Positions 17,167-28,400 of a DNA stretch of 64,000 nt are shown in pieces (within the stretch, counting starts at the first letter, position 1; the number at the start of each line of letters is the position of its first letter). The position numbers were made by a program, and so were the translations under genes. Origin of the DNA: CAVRQM01 sp963822705 (GTDB lineage: Bacteria > Pseudomonadota > Alphaproteobacteria > Acetobacterales > Acetobacteraceae); contig CAWGIX010000001.1 in NCBI GenBank assembly GCA_963822705.1, forward strand, positions 248,001 to 312,000, written 5' to 3'. The notes beneath the pieces are model-generated. The model had not been told where the DNA came from. It made no database searches and worked only from the letters and a program-made list of their open reading frames with translations.

Positions 17167-17988
17167 TCAGGCGCCTACCTGTCCCGAGAATTGCGCCATG
17201 GCCGCCTCTAACGTCTCCAGGTCGATGCTGTCAGGGTCCAAACCGTGCGCGTCAAAAGCGTCCGGCGAGACGGCCACGATTCCCCCAATCATATAGGCGC
17301 CGAAAAACGGAGCCCCGACTGCGTGCAGCTTGGCCCACGTCGATACCTGTCCAGTCTGCCCCTCGTAATCGAGAGTCGGCGCGAAATGCAGCCCGGCAAC
17401 CCCACTGCCGTCTCCTGGGATCAGGGTCCAGGGCTGCCCCTGGTTGAACTGATCCATCGCGCTGTTCTGCAGAGTCCAGTAGGTTCCGGCCCCGCCGGAC
17501 CATGCGACGGCCCGCTGCGTGTCGGCGAAGGCGTCGGCGCCGGTACGCAAGGTGGCGAAACCTAGGATGAAATCCTTCGCCGCCTGCCCGTCTTCGAGTC
17601 CGAAATCGTACCAGTCCAAAAAGGCATCAGATGGGACGAGGCCGTTGTCCGTGGTGGGATCGGACGGATCGAACGGAACCGGATAGTTTTCCGGATGCCG
17701 CAGTGTTACGGCGCGGTAGAATGCGAGGGCTTGTTCGACCGTGCCGTGGACGCCCGAACCGCCGGTCGCCCAGTGCGTCCAGGCGTGAATCGTGTGCAAC
17801 ACGCCCGCTGCGACGCAGTCGCCCCAAAGAGTATTGCCCAGCATTCCCCATGCCGTGATATCGTGGGAGGGAGTCATACTAGTGGGCACGGGCGGCAGCG
17901 CCTCCGCCTTAAGGAGGGTGTGCAGCAACGGGAGCGCCGCGTATCGAGCGTTCGGCGGCTCCGGCCGCATGCCTAATTTCAGGGCCAT
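17167..17988 (-). CDS. phage-associated protein, possible papain-like fold
   Basis: The product has 273 residues. The block MLGNTLWGDCVAAGVLHTIH (about 49-68) matches a pattern seen in phage and bacterial proteins of unknown role (GNDxYGDCxxA), in which the Cys is placed like a papain nucleophile. The later KLHAVGAPFFGAYMIGG may hold the partner His. No signal peptide is visible. It sits between the lysis lipoprotein and the glycosyltransferase. The peptidase idea is an inference from pattern only; it may act as a structural or lysis-related protein. Confidence 0.55.
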   Translation of the reverse strand: MALKLGMRPEPPNARYAALPLLHTLLKAEALPPVPTSMTPSHDITAWGMLGNTLWGDCVAAGVLHTIHAWTHWATGGSGVHGTVEQALAFYRAVTLRHPENYPVPFDPSDPTTDNGLVPSDAFLDWYDFGLEDGQAAKDFILGFATLRTGADAFADTQRAVAWSGGAGTYWTLQNSAMDQFNQGQPWTLIPGDGSGVAGLHFAPTLDYEGQTGQVSTWAKLHAVGAPFFGAYMIGGIVAVSPDAFDAHGLDPDSIDLETLEAAMAQFSGQVGA

Positions 17989-18000
17989 GGCGTATCCTTG

Positions 18001-18525
18001 TTACTGCTCCGTAGCCGCCTGCAGCACCGCGCGCGCCGCGGCGGGCGTCATGCCGCCAGTCTGAGCGCCATTCTGGACCCCTGCCTTGACCGATGCGGTA
18101 ACGAGGCCCACGGCCACCTCGATCAGCGGCAGCAGGGCTTGGACCGCGAGCAACACGGTCTGCACGTTCGGTGGCAGCGGGGTGCCGGACAGGGCCTGGG
18201 TGAGCGCGCCGAAATCGGTACTGATCTGCCGGACGATGTTCTGTCCCGTGGCTTGGCTGACGGTCGGGACGAATCCGGCTGCCGCCGCGACGATAGACTT
18301 TATCTCGGCCGTAACGGTACTGACCGCCGTGAGATTTGCGCCCGTCAGGATCTGCAGCGCCGGCAGTCCGGACTCCAACGCGTTCGCGATCAGATCGACA
18401 TCGGTTACGGATTGGGCAGTGACCGTTTGTATCATGTCGCCGGGCGCGCAGCCCAGCAGCAAAGCCGGCGTGGCAAGGACCGTAGCGCCCAAGAGGGCGC
18501 GGCGGGCGAGAATGATGTGGTTCAT
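18001..18525 (-). CDS. prophage lipoprotein
   Basis: The product has 174 residues with a type II signal peptide (RRALLGATVLATPALLLGC, lipobox LLLGC). The mature part is Ala/Val/Thr-rich and probably helical. Its ATG overlaps the stop of the holin-like gene by four bases. A position after muramidase and holin suggests a spanin-like outer-membrane lysis role, but the protein is longer than most o-spanins, so this stays tentative. Confidence 0.62.
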   Translation of the reverse strand: MNHIILARRALLGATVLATPALLLGCAPGDMIQTVTAQSVTDVDLIANALESGLPALQILTGANLTAVSTVTAEIKSIVAAAAGFVPTVSQATGQNIVRQISTDFGALTQALSGTPLPPNVQTVLLAVQALLPLIEVAVGLVTASVKAGVQNGAQTGGMTPAAARAVLQAATEQ

Positions 18526-18920
18526 GGCCTGTCCTTTCTGGGTTCAGGCGTGGTTGGGGGGGCCGCGACGGCGGGCGTGGTACTTGCGACGGCAACCGCG
18601 GTCGTAGTGGTTGCGAGCGAGTTCGCGGCCTGGAGGGCGGCCAGTGCGTCGGTGGCCAGCAACGGCACGGCCGAGGCAATATGCTTGGTAACCACCGCAG
18701 TCACGGAATCGGAGACCAGCCGCTCGATGCTGGTTCGCTCAGCCGAATTATCTGGCATCGCGATAGCGACGGCCGACCCCGCGATACTCGCGGCACCGAG
18801 TGCCAGTGTAGTGTCGTGCGTAAGAATGTGCGCAATCGTCCCGGCTGCGGTTGCCACCAGCCCTGCGAGGCCGGCAATTGTGGTCGGTTGATGCAGCCAG
18901 GACGTGAACTTTGGAATCAT
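18522..18920 (-). CDS. holin-like small membrane protein
   Basis: The product has about 132 residues from the ATG at 18920 (MIPKFTSWLHQPTTIAGLAG), which follows AGGAG. Hydrophobic segments (IAGLAGLVATAAGTIAHIL and ALGAASIAGSAVAIAM) suggest two membrane passes, followed by a long Ala/Thr/Pro-rich tail. Small size, position next to the endolysin and four-base overlap with the lipoprotein support a holin role; no family motif is recognised. Confidence 0.55.
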   Translation of the reverse strand: MIPKFTSWLHQPTTIAGLAGLVATAAGTIAHILTHDTTLALGAASIAGSAVAIAMPDNSAERTSIERLVSDSVTAVVTKHIASAVPLLATDALAALQAANSLATTTTAVAVASTTPAVAAPPTTPEPRKDRP

Positions 18921-19311
18921 AGCATACTCCTGCATCTTGTGGGGAGCTGTCTTTCGCAGCCGAGTCTGGTCTCTCAATAGGCGAGGCCGCCGCTGACGTT
19001 ATCTGCGAGAACAACGATAAGGGGCGACGCGGGGCAACGCAGCGAAATCAGGGTTGCGTCCACGCGCCGTTTCGCCATTTCTATGATCGGAGGAGGTGTT
19101 GCCCCAGCAGCTCGACTGCCCCCCGCGTATGCAATTGATGTTGGCCCGTATGCGCACCATTGCGAAACAAGACCTAATTGGATAATGTACGGCCATGTTT
19201 AGGTCCCCACGCCCATAGCACTCGATCAGCATCCCGTGCCGGAGCTATAATGCGCCGCGACGTCTTCCCCGACGGAATTCGATACGGCTAGGCACGACTA
19301 GTTCCGGTGTC
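18921..19311. other. gap between holin-like gene and muramidase
   Basis: About 390 bases without a convincing gene on either strand. Short minus-strand frames here lack ribosome-binding sites and family features. It breaks the otherwise tight packing of the late operon and may hold the remains of a lost gene, which I could not identify. Confidence 0.45.
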
Positions 19312-19854
19312 TCAGGAAACAGGCGCTTCGAAACCCGCGGCCTGGAACGGCAGCATGGTGAGCCGCCGCGCCCAGCCCAGCCCGAATGTGGGCCACGTCG
19401 CCAGCCCGGCCATGAACACGAACCGCTGTGCCAGGAACTCGGCGCACAGCGCGGACACGCTGTTTTCGGCCACGTAGCTGGTGACCGCCGCGATCGTGTG
19501 ATCGCCGATCCACCCGTCAACATCTGCGCCGACCACGCCTTGCAGCCATTCCGTGGCGCGCACGGCGCCGTTGTTGACCGCGGCGTCGAACACCACCAGC
19601 GCCACTGCGGCAGGCAGGCTGTCCGCGTCGATGCGGTTCCAGTAGTTGCGCTGGTAGATCGCGCGGGCATCGGCCATGGTCAGGTCCGCGATGTCGGTTG
19701 ACGGATAGGCGGCCGCCGAGATGCCGTATTTGGTGCCGCGCAGCTCACCGCTGCCGACGCGCCCGCCGGTCCAGTTGCCGGGGTCCGCGCTGGTGCGGTC
19801 AAAGCCACCCTCGTGGCCAACCACGACGTCGAACGCCTGGTCGAAAGTGCTCAT
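19312..19854 (-). CDS. phage endolysin, GH108 muramidase
   Basis: This peptidoglycan-degrading lysozyme has 180 residues (MSTFDQAFDVVVGHEGGFDR). The N-terminal GH108 domain has the catalytic Glu15 in GHEGG, then SADPGNWTGGRVGSGELRG and KYGISAAAYP. A C-terminal peptidoglycan-binding 3-type region follows (IYQRNYWNRIDADSLPAAVA, NNGAVRATEWLQ, VDGWIGDHTIAAV). There is no signal peptide, so it would need the holin to reach the wall. It leads the lysis block after the coiled-coil membrane protein. Confidence 0.9.
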   Translation of the reverse strand: MSTFDQAFDVVVGHEGGFDRTSADPGNWTGGRVGSGELRGTKYGISAAAYPSTDIADLTMADARAIYQRNYWNRIDADSLPAAVALVVFDAAVNNGAVRATEWLQGVVGADVDGWIGDHTIAAVTSYVAENSVSALCAEFLAQRFVFMAGLATWPTFGLGWARRLTMLPFQAAGFEAPVS

Positions 19855-19918
19855 CATTGCTCGCATGTAGACCGGCCCCGAACGAGGCCGAGCCGGTGAA
19901 GATCAATCGGGCTGGGTT

Positions 19919-20704
19919 TCAGCGGCGGCGCAAAACGGGACCGCCATCAACCGTTGGCGGGCTCGGGTTGTACATCTCCGGGTAGAACGTGCTTTCAGGA
20001 AATCGCTGCCCTGGATGGGACGCCTCCCAAAGCTGCGCGATCCACTGCTGGATGTGCGCCAATTCCAGGTTGGTGATGTTCGAAAGGCTCTTGAACTGCG
20101 TTTCTATCTCGCGCTGGTTGGCGTTCAGCTCCGCGATTTGCGACTGGAACACGGTCTGGTCAGCGGCAACTTCTTCCTCGGTCTTGCGCACCCGGTCATT
20201 GAGCTGGGCACGATCGGTGCGACTCTGTTCGTCGGCTCGCGAGCTGGCGGCGATTGCCTGGCCGTGCGCCTCCGTCTGCTCTCTGAGATTGGCGATGACG
20301 GCGGTGTTAGCCTGCTGCCGCTGCAGCGCGCCTTGCAGGCTGCGATCCGTGTCGTTGGTCAATCTCGCCAAATCGGATATCCCCTGGTCGTGCTTCTTCT
20401 GGCCTTCCTCGGCCGCCACCAGCTTGGCTTGCAGCGGGTTGATCTGCGTTGCCGTCTGCTGGCTAAACGACAGTTGCACAATGAACCAGAAGCCGATTAC
20501 CAGCGAGAAGGCCAGGCCCAAAAAGCTGCCGACCAGCGTCCAGTTGGTCTTGCCTGACTGGCTCAGTTCATTGGACAGGCGCTCGAAATTCTTGGCCGTG
20601 GTCTCGGCATAGTTGCGCAGGTTCTCGGCGAGGGAGTGAACCTCGGTATTGATGAACGTGAAGTCGCGCTTGAGCCCTACCACATCGTCGCGGAGGCTTT
20701 GCAA
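19919..20704 (-). CDS. coiled-coil membrane protein of the prophage
   Basis: The product has 261 residues: an N-terminal charged helix (1-50), one membrane segment (about 53-76, TLVGSFLGLAFSLVIGFWFI), then a long Gln/Ala/Glu-rich helix (about 85-215) and a polar C-terminus ending PPTVDGGPVLRRR. The start is a TTG with only a weak upstream AGG; no in-frame ATG is available. It lies between the tailspike genes and the endolysin. Heptad-rich soluble part plus single anchor could fit a lysis or superinfection role. The family is unknown. Confidence 0.6.
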   Translation of the reverse strand: MQSLRDDVVGLKRDFTFINTEVHSLAENLRNYAETTAKNFERLSNELSQSGKTNWTLVGSFLGLAFSLVIGFWFIVQLSFSQQTATQINPLQAKLVAAEEGQKKHDQGISDLARLTNDTDRSLQGALQRQQANTAVIANLREQTEAHGQAIAASSRADEQSRTDRAQLNDRVRKTEEEVAADQTVFQSQIAELNANQREIETQFKSLSNITNLELAHIQQWIAQLWEASHPGQRFPESTFYPEMYNPSPPTVDGGPVLRRR

Positions 20705-20732
20705 ATTCGTGACCTGAAGTCCGGCATTTTGA

Positions 20733-22059
20733 TTATGGTTCGTGAAAGTTCGGGCCGATGGACGGCAGGCTTTGCGGCGTGCCGGTATTGACCACGCCGG
20801 TGCCGAGCCCGAACAGCGCGTTCAACACGGTCGATGCGATATTATAGGCTGGGCCGTTGCGGCCCACAGTATCGGCAGCGACGGCGTTGCCATAAATCTC
20901 CACCACATTCGGGCTGCCGTCGCCGGTGGTCGTCACGCGCACCGAGCCGAACGTGGTCTGGTTGACGGTGTTGCCGATCAAATGGATGTGCGTTGAAATC
21001 CCCCGCCACGTCCAGGCCGTAGTGTTTTGTGAATGTCACGTAGTTGTTCACGAAATAGACCTGATCGACCGGGCCGGACACGTTGACGCCGCCGGCGCCG
21101 TTGTTGCCGGCCGGATCGGGCGTGATGTTCGGCGACGATATCCAATTGTTGGCTGCCACATAGACGGTCTGCGTGCAACCGCCGGTGTAGTTCAGCCCGA
21201 GAATGTCGTCGTCGATGACGGTGTTGCCGACCGCGACGCCGTTATTCGTGCAGGGGTCGAAATCGATGCCGTCAAAAGTGGTGAGCCCGGAGATCGGCAC
21301 CACAGCCTGGCTGGCATCGGCGACGTAATTGTTAAGCGCATACACGAAGCTGGAATGGATGCCGTAGATGCCGTTGCCCCAGACGCCATGTATATCGCTG
21401 TTGACGATGCCGCCGCTGACGCCGCCGTTCGGGACATCAAACCCGGCGCCGCCGACATCCTTGACTTCGACCGCATCGGCGATGACATCGCTGCCGTACT
21501 GCCCGACCTTGATACCCCCGCCCGCGTGGCTGCTGATACCAGGCCCGTTCACGGTGCCGCCGGACTCGGCATAGCTGCCGCTGATGGTGACGCCGTGGAT
21601 CCAGACATTATCGATCGGCGTGCCGGAGCTGCCGGTGAGATCAATGATGTTGAACGGCGCGGCGTGCATGGTGGCCGGGTCGGCCGAGATCGAGGTCGTA
21701 GCGCCGACCGCTGCCACGGTTTTGAGTTTGCCGGCCGAGGTAGCGGCGTCGGAGGCAACAAGGTTCGCCGCACCGTCGCCGAGAATCACTGAGTTTGACA
21801 CAGGGACCAGCGCTGCGTTGGTCACGCACGCGCCATGAATGCGGATGGTGCCGCCGGCCGATAGCGCGGCCTGGATGGCCGGCGTGTCGGTCCCATAGGC
21901 GCCCGTGCATTGCACTTGCCAGCGGTTAGGCAGCGCCGCCAACGCCGCGGCCAGAGCTGCCGCGTTGGCTGTGATGGCGGCAGAATCTGACACTACGTCG
22001 GCACGCGCAACTGGAGCGAGCGCGGTGCAGGCCGTGAGCAGAAGGCTCAGACGCTTCAT
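20733..22059 (-). pseudogene. tailspike-like beta-helix protein with signal peptide, frameshifted
   Basis: The N-terminal MKRLSLLLTACTALAPVARA is a Sec-type signal peptide. The body has right-handed beta-helix (pectate lyase-like) turns: NVWIHGVTISGSYAESGG, VEVKDVGGAGFDVPNGGVSG, YALNNYVADASQ, GNTVIDDDILGLNY. Reading breaks near 20985, after VAGDFNAH; the C-terminus continues in another frame (IGNTVNQTTFGSVRVTTTGD to SIGPNFHEP). Corrected length is about 440 residues. The ATG shares its A with the upstream stop (TGATG), so it is translated by coupling. A receptor-binding or polysaccharide-cleaving spike is likely. Confidence 0.72.
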
Positions 22060-25000
22060 CACGTCACCCAAACCGTAAACAATTGCGTATTGTGCCGTGT
22101 GCCGTCGAAGGCATCGATGCCGACCGTAACGAAGGTGTTCGCGAGCCCAGAAAGCGAGCCCGTCGTGGTGATGACGCCGGACGACGAGACCGCAAGAAGG
22201 CTGCCGTACACCTTGGAATAGGTGTAGGCGCCATAAGCGGTGTTGCCGGTTCCGTAGCCGGTCGGATTTGCCGAGACGGTGGCGACTGTGGCCCCGATCG
22301 AAGCGGTGTGGCTGATGGTGAGCGGGTCAGTCTTGCCGGGCAACTGCTGCGGGATGATCCAGTCGGTCCCGTTGGGGTAATAGACCGTATCATCGTAGTC
22401 GCTGTGGGGCTCGAAGCAGGGACCGACCGTGGTATCCAAGAAGTGCGTGCCGGTGCCGACCGTGGGCAGCGCATAGGGCGGCACGGAGGTCGGGAAAGAC
22501 ATGCTGCTTTCGGTCCAGGTCGAGCCGACCGCAAAGCTGCGTGCTCGACATCAGGCCGGCGATGGCGACGCCGCTGAGCGAGCAGGTCGGCGCCCCGTAG
22601 TAGCTGCGATACCACGGGTTCGGTGGGCTGGTGCTGCTGTTGTCGCGCACCCCGATCGGCGCGTTGTGCCCGAGCAGGTAGAAGTCGGTCGGCCCGAGGT
22701 TGTAGATTGCGCCGCCGTTAACGATGCACCGGTTTCGCATCGCCGGATGCGTGGCCTCGCCCTCGGCCGCATAGTCGATGCACACGCCGCGGTCACTGTT
22801 CGGACCGCCGTAGAAGATGCAGTTGACGAAATCCCAGTCGCCGCGCGTCGCAGATGTCTGCGCAGGCGCTATAGAAGCCGAAGTTGCTGTTGATGAAGCT
22901 GGTGTTCAGGACGGTAGCGGAACGCGCGCGGCCCTTAAGCAGATGTCCGCGCGAAGTGGCGTAGGAGAGTGAGCCCTCCATCCTGAAGTATGAATAGGGG
23001 TTGATGTAGAAGTTGTGCGACGAACCGAGGCCGGTGCCGCAATAGCGCACGTCGCAGTTCTCGACCCAGCCCCGATCGCCGCGCTGCCCGCCCATGGCGG
23101 CCATATCACAGTCATGCACCACACAGTTTTTGAGGTGCCAACTGGTCATCGTCTTCCGGAGGTCGATGCGGTCGCCGAGCCGCACTGCGCCTATGTAGTT
23201 GCTTGATCCATCTGCATCAGAGCCATACCTGACGCGGGAAATCTCGAAATTCTCAATGTGGGCATCGTAGCCAACGGTGAGGAAGCATCCCTTGGCGTTG
23301 CGGTAGACGATCAGGCACGGAAAGGCGCTGTAGGTTATGAGCGGCCGATTGCCGCTGCCGTCGAGCACCCCCACGAACTTCACCGGGCCGCGCAGGTAGC
23401 TCGCTTGCGTGTTGGTGTTGCAGCTCAGGTCATCCGTGTAGGTGCCGGGATGCACCTGGATGGTGGTCCCGGCGTAGACGCCGAGCGGATCGGTGAGGTA
23501 CTGTTGCAGAGCCGCGTCGATCGTCGCGTAGGTCTGGCCGCTGCCCACGTTCAGCGTCGGCCCGGCGGGCCAGGCGACCGGGATCGCGACGGTCTTGGCG
23601 CACACGTTCACGCCGTCGTTGGCGATCAGCGTGCAGTACCTCGTTGCCAGTGATAGCGCTCAGCAGCGCCAGGTTCGTGACCTGTGCGGTCACCGGGTCG
23701 ATCGCGAGGCGGTTGCCGTCATCGTGCTTGCCGGAACCGTCCGGGGCCTGTGGGTAGAGGCTCCAGCGCGTGTTGGCGGCGTTCAGCCCGGTCACGCTCG
23801 GAGTGCCCACCAGAGTGCCGGCGGCGGTCACGTTGGTCATCGCGTTAGGCGCAAAAGTCATGTTGCCGGAGGCGACCGTGGTGCCCGCAGCGATGGAGAA
23901 ATTCAGCACCTTGGTGTAATTGAAAGGCGGGCTGTAGAACGGATTGATGCCGGCAAAGAACTGAATGGCGACGTTCATCGTGATCGAATAGCTGCCGCTC
24001 GGCGGCGAACTGTTCCGGATGTAAAGCACGTTATCGAGCGCGAAGAAGTGGCCGCCCGGGTCGCTGCACCCATACATCGCGACGATCAGGTTTTCGTCGT
24101 CCAGGAATTGCGGCGTCTGTCCGGCGCCATTGTAGGAGAACAGTGTGCCGACCGGCGTGCCCGGCGGCAGCGCCGAGTTCAGCGGCGCGTAAGGGATGAA
24201 CGCAACGTCGGTGGGCGGCACCACGAAGGGCACATGCACGTTGAACGTGCCGGTCACGTCGGGCTGACCGCTTGCGGAAAGGGTCCAGGCGAACGTGTAG
24301 TCGCCCGGCGTGAGATAGCCGCTCGTGTAGAGGTTGGTCGTATCGCCAGTCTGGAGCGGAAAGCCGCCGGTGCTGGTGAAGACGAACGATCCGCTGGCGT
24401 AGGGCGAGCCGACCGGCGGTGGACAGCAGCGCATAGCCGAACAGCGACGTGTAGCCGTTCGGCAGGAAGAATTGCGACAGCAGCGATCCAGGATAACCCG
24501 ACGAACACGATCGTCGGCGCGGTCGCTGCCGCCACGGTGCCGGTAAAGGTCTGGGTGGCAGATGTGCCGGAGGTCGGATCGCTGACGGTGAACGAATTGA
24601 TGCCGGTCTGATGCACGGCCATGGTGAGCGACCATGTGCCGCCCGACACCGCCGCCATGAACGGGAACGCCGTCCCGCCCTCCTGGACGTTCACGATCAC
24701 GAAATTGTTGGCCGTGATCGCGGTGCCGGAGATGGTAAAATTCTGGCCTTGCGTGATCGACGGCAGCGCGTTCATGGTCAGCGCGGCCGAGGCTGGACCG
24801 CTGGCCGAGGCCCATACCTGCACCGGGCAGCTTTCGCCGATCTGCGTGGCGGCACCGCTATCGGCAAAAATCCGCACCGTATAGGTGCCGACGTGTGCGG
24901 GCGTCAGGCTCGGAAGGGTGCCGGGCGTAAAGGCATGCACGCTGCCTTCGGCGACCCCGAACAGGAACAGTTGCGCATAGGCGCTACTCCCGCCGGTCAG

Positions 25001-25417
25001 GGTCACCGCCAACGCCGGGAACGCGGCGGCAAGCTGTATCCAGTTGGCGGTGGGGTTGGCCTGGCTGGCCACGGTGGCTGCGGTTGGCGTGCCACCGGAA
25101 CCCGGCGTGAGCGCCGCCACATCCAGCGCCAGCTGCATCGCCTCCGCCGTGATCGTGCCGGACTGCATTACTAGCGCCTCGAACTCGGCCACGGTGATCG
25201 TGGGCAGCGATACCGCCGCAACGGCGGAGGCAAGCGCCGAGGCATCCGACGTGACCGTGCCGGCATCGGTCTGCACCGTCGCGATCTGCGGCGCGGTGCC
25301 ATTGGTAGGCGCACTCAGGGCGGCGGCGTCGCTCGCCAGCGCCGAGGCGTTGGCGGTGAGCGAGGCGGAGGCCGCTTGCAGCGCAGCGAGCTGGGCCGCG
25401 GTGACGGACTCGCTCAC
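22059..25417 (-). pseudogene. large tail fibre/tailspike protein, several frameshifts
   Basis: This would be one protein of about 1,120 residues if repaired. It starts with GTG at 25417, overlapping the previous stop by four bases (GTGA). The N-terminus SESVTAAQLAALQAASASLT is Ala-rich and helical. Ig-like beta domains follow (FTVSDPTSGTSATQTFTG), then a beta-helix part (TLNVGSGQTYATIDAALQQY, HIENFEISRVRYG, SWHLKNCVVHDCDMAAMGG) and a C-terminal cap (YGAYTYSKVYGSLLAVSSSG). Frame breaks are near 24500, 24415, 23640, 22850 and 22545. Each can be bridged by adding or removing one base, and no internal stop is left. It is a probable receptor-binding virion protein. Confidence 0.7.
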
Positions 25418-28400
25418 GAGTGGAAGGTCACGAACGCAGCGCCGGCATTTGATGCTGGGGCGGTGCCGGGCGTCTGGCCGGTGACGGTGGACCCGCCGCC
25501 GCCGCTGCACCCGCCATAGCCGACCCCGGAGCCGCCGTTGCCGCCGCCGTGCGTAGCATCGCCGCTGGCACCGCCGCCAGCGCCGTTGGCATAGAGGGTG
25601 GTTGCGTGGCCGTTGCTGCCGTTGGCAGCCGCCGTGGCGCCGCCTGACACGGTGGACGTGCTGTTCCAGACGTAGGCGTTGCCGCCGGCTGTGGCGGCCG
25701 GTGCGGATGTAACCCCACCGCCCGCGCCGCAGCCCCCACCGCCAAAAGCAGCAGCCCCGCCAGCCGTACCAGCGACGCCAAGCGCATCACCGCCGCCGGT
25801 CGCGGCCATGCCGGTATAGACGATGCTGTTGCCAGCAGCCCCGGAGGTTCCGGCAATGCCTCCGACAGACCCGGCGATGCCGGCCGTGGCACCGCTGGCG
25901 TTGCCCCCGGCGCCGCGCATTCCCGATGAACCGCCGCTGGCGCTGGCGACCGAGCAGCTTCCGCCCGATGGCGCGCCGGGGGCAAACGCGGTGAGAGTGG
26001 TGTTCGTGCCGGTGATGGAAGATTGGTTGCCGGCATTGCCGGCCATGCCTGCCGCTGACGGCGCTGCTGCCGCCGCTCCCACCACGATGGTCCAGGAATC
26101 GGCCGGGGTGACGACGATGCCGGACTGCTGGATGTCGGCCCCCGGCGTGCCGCCCGCGCCGCCGCTGGAGGCGGTGCCGCTGGCGCAGGTGATGCCGTTG
26201 CCGCCGGTGCTGCCGCTGGACACCAGGCGCACATCGGCCGTCTTGGCCCAGCTCGGCACCACCAGCGTGTAGGTTCCGGCGGTGGTGTAGGAGAACTGCC
26301 CGCTCGGCAGCGTGGCCAGCACGACATTGGTGCCGTCCGCCGCCAGCGGCGCGGTCGCGCCCTGCGGCACGGCGATGCCGGTGCCGGCGGAGGTTTTGAC
26401 CGTCAGGGTGAACGCCCCGGACGTGCTGTTTTCGGCGAACCACTTGCCGGTGTTCGGCACGATGATGGTGGCGTTGCTGGTGAGTGCTCCCGTGAACAGC
26501 AGCACCCCGGCGCCGTATTTGGCGGCGGCCAGGGTGGTGCTGCCGCCGGTGGTCGAGACGCTGGCGTTGCCGCCGACCAAGGTGTTGGCATAGGCGGTGG
26601 TGGCGGCGTTGGTGCTGTTGTCGCCGACGCTCGGCGTGGGCAGCGCCAGTGCCCCGGTCATGGTGTCGCCGGACAGGCGCACGTGGTTGATCCAGGACCC
26701 GCCGATGCCGAACTCGTACCGGCCGGTGGTGCTGTTCCAGCGGACTTCTCCGGCGTTGCCGCTGTCCGGCTCCTGCCCGGTGGTGCCTTGCGGAATGGTG
26801 ATCGAGCCGGTGCCGGCAAAGACCGGGTTCGTCAGCGAAATCGCGGTCGCGGCGCAGGCGGTCGTCAGCCCCTTGCCGTTCAGCGTGACCTGGCCGACGT
26901 GCGACGCATCACCGCAGGCGCCGGTGTTGCTGTTGACGGTGGCCAAGGTGAGCGTGAGCGAGCCGGCCGAGTTGGACGCATCGCCGCTGAACGCCGGCAC
27001 TTCCGAGGTGAGCAGCCGGCTGCCGGAGGTGAGTTGGGCCGCCCCGCTCGCGGCGCCGAGGCTGCTGCCCTGCAGCGCGGTGTTCGCCGATGTGCCGTAG
27101 GACACGCTGATCGCGCCCGCGGTGTTGGTGATCGTGGTGCCGTCCGGTTCCACCGTGCCCAGCACCGAGGCGGTGGCCGCGACCGGCAGCGCCGCCTGCA
27201 CAAAGGCATCCGTCGCAATTTTCGTGGTGTTGTCGGTGCCGGTTTGCGTGGGCGCGGTCGGCGCGCCGGTCAATGCGGGAGACGCAAGCAACGCCCCGCC
27301 GGCAGCCGTGATGTCGCCGCTGGCCAGGGTAACGGCCCCGATGCGCGTGTCGAAGCTGGTGACGCCGCTGCCGCCGCCCCCGCCGGTGCCACATGCGGCG
27401 CCGGCATCGGCCAACACGCCGCCAGCCCCCCACGAAGCGCAATCGCCGCTGGTGGGCACGGCGGCGGGCATGATCGGCACGCCGTTCGGGGCACCGGGCG
27501 AGATCGACAGCACCGAGTTGGCGGCCGCGGTAGCCGAGGCCACCGCGGCGGTCGCTGCGGCACTCGCGGTCGCGGTGTTGGCGGTAATCTGCCCGGCCGC
27601 GTTCAGCACCGAGGCGAGTTGCGCTGCGGTCAGGATGGCGCTTTCATCGGAAATCGCGTTGGTGCCGTCCGCGATCACGAACGCTGGGACGCCCTGATAG
27701 ACGACGGTGCCGAAGCCGGCGGCCGTCGTCAGGGTCAATGTGTAGGCGCCAGTTGTGTTGTTCTCGACGAACCAGCGGCCGGCGTTTGGTACCGTGATCG
27801 TGGCGTTGCTGGTCAGGGCGCCGCTGAACAGCAGCGAGCCGTTGCCATATTGGCTTGCGGATAGAGTGGTGGCGCGCCCCGTGGTGGTGATCGCCGAAGT
27901 ACCGGAGAGTAGCGAATTGACACCGGCCGTCGTCTCGATTTCGGCACTGCTGTCGCCGAGCGCCGGCGTCGGCGCGGTGGGGCTGCCGCTCAACGCCGGC
28001 GAAGCCAGTAGCGCCCCGCCCGCGCCGGCGATGTCGGCACCAAGCAGGGTGATGTTGCCGGTGCGGGTGTCAAAGCTCGACACACCGACCGTGCTGGCCG
28101 CGACCGCGGCGGTGACAAAGGCATCGGTGGCAAGCTTGGTGGAGCTGTCGCCGGGCGACTGGGTCGGCGCGGTCGGCGATCCGGTGAGCGCCGGCGACGC
28201 GAGCGGTGACGCCCCGGCGATGTCCGTGACCCCGAGCGTGATCGCCCCGGTGCGGCCAGCGACGCTCTGCACGGGCGCCCCGGACGCCGCGATGAACAGG
28301 CTGGGGTTGCTGGCGTTGTAGGGCGTGAACCCCAGCGCCGTGGTCACGTCGGCTGCGGTCAGCGAGATTGCGCCGGTGCGGGTGTCGAAGCTGGACACGC

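Noticed and set aside
18999..19232. 77-codon minus-strand frame in the gap between holin-like and muramidase genes
   Set aside because: There is no ribosome-binding site, no recognisable domain, and the residue pattern is unlike the neighbouring phage genes.
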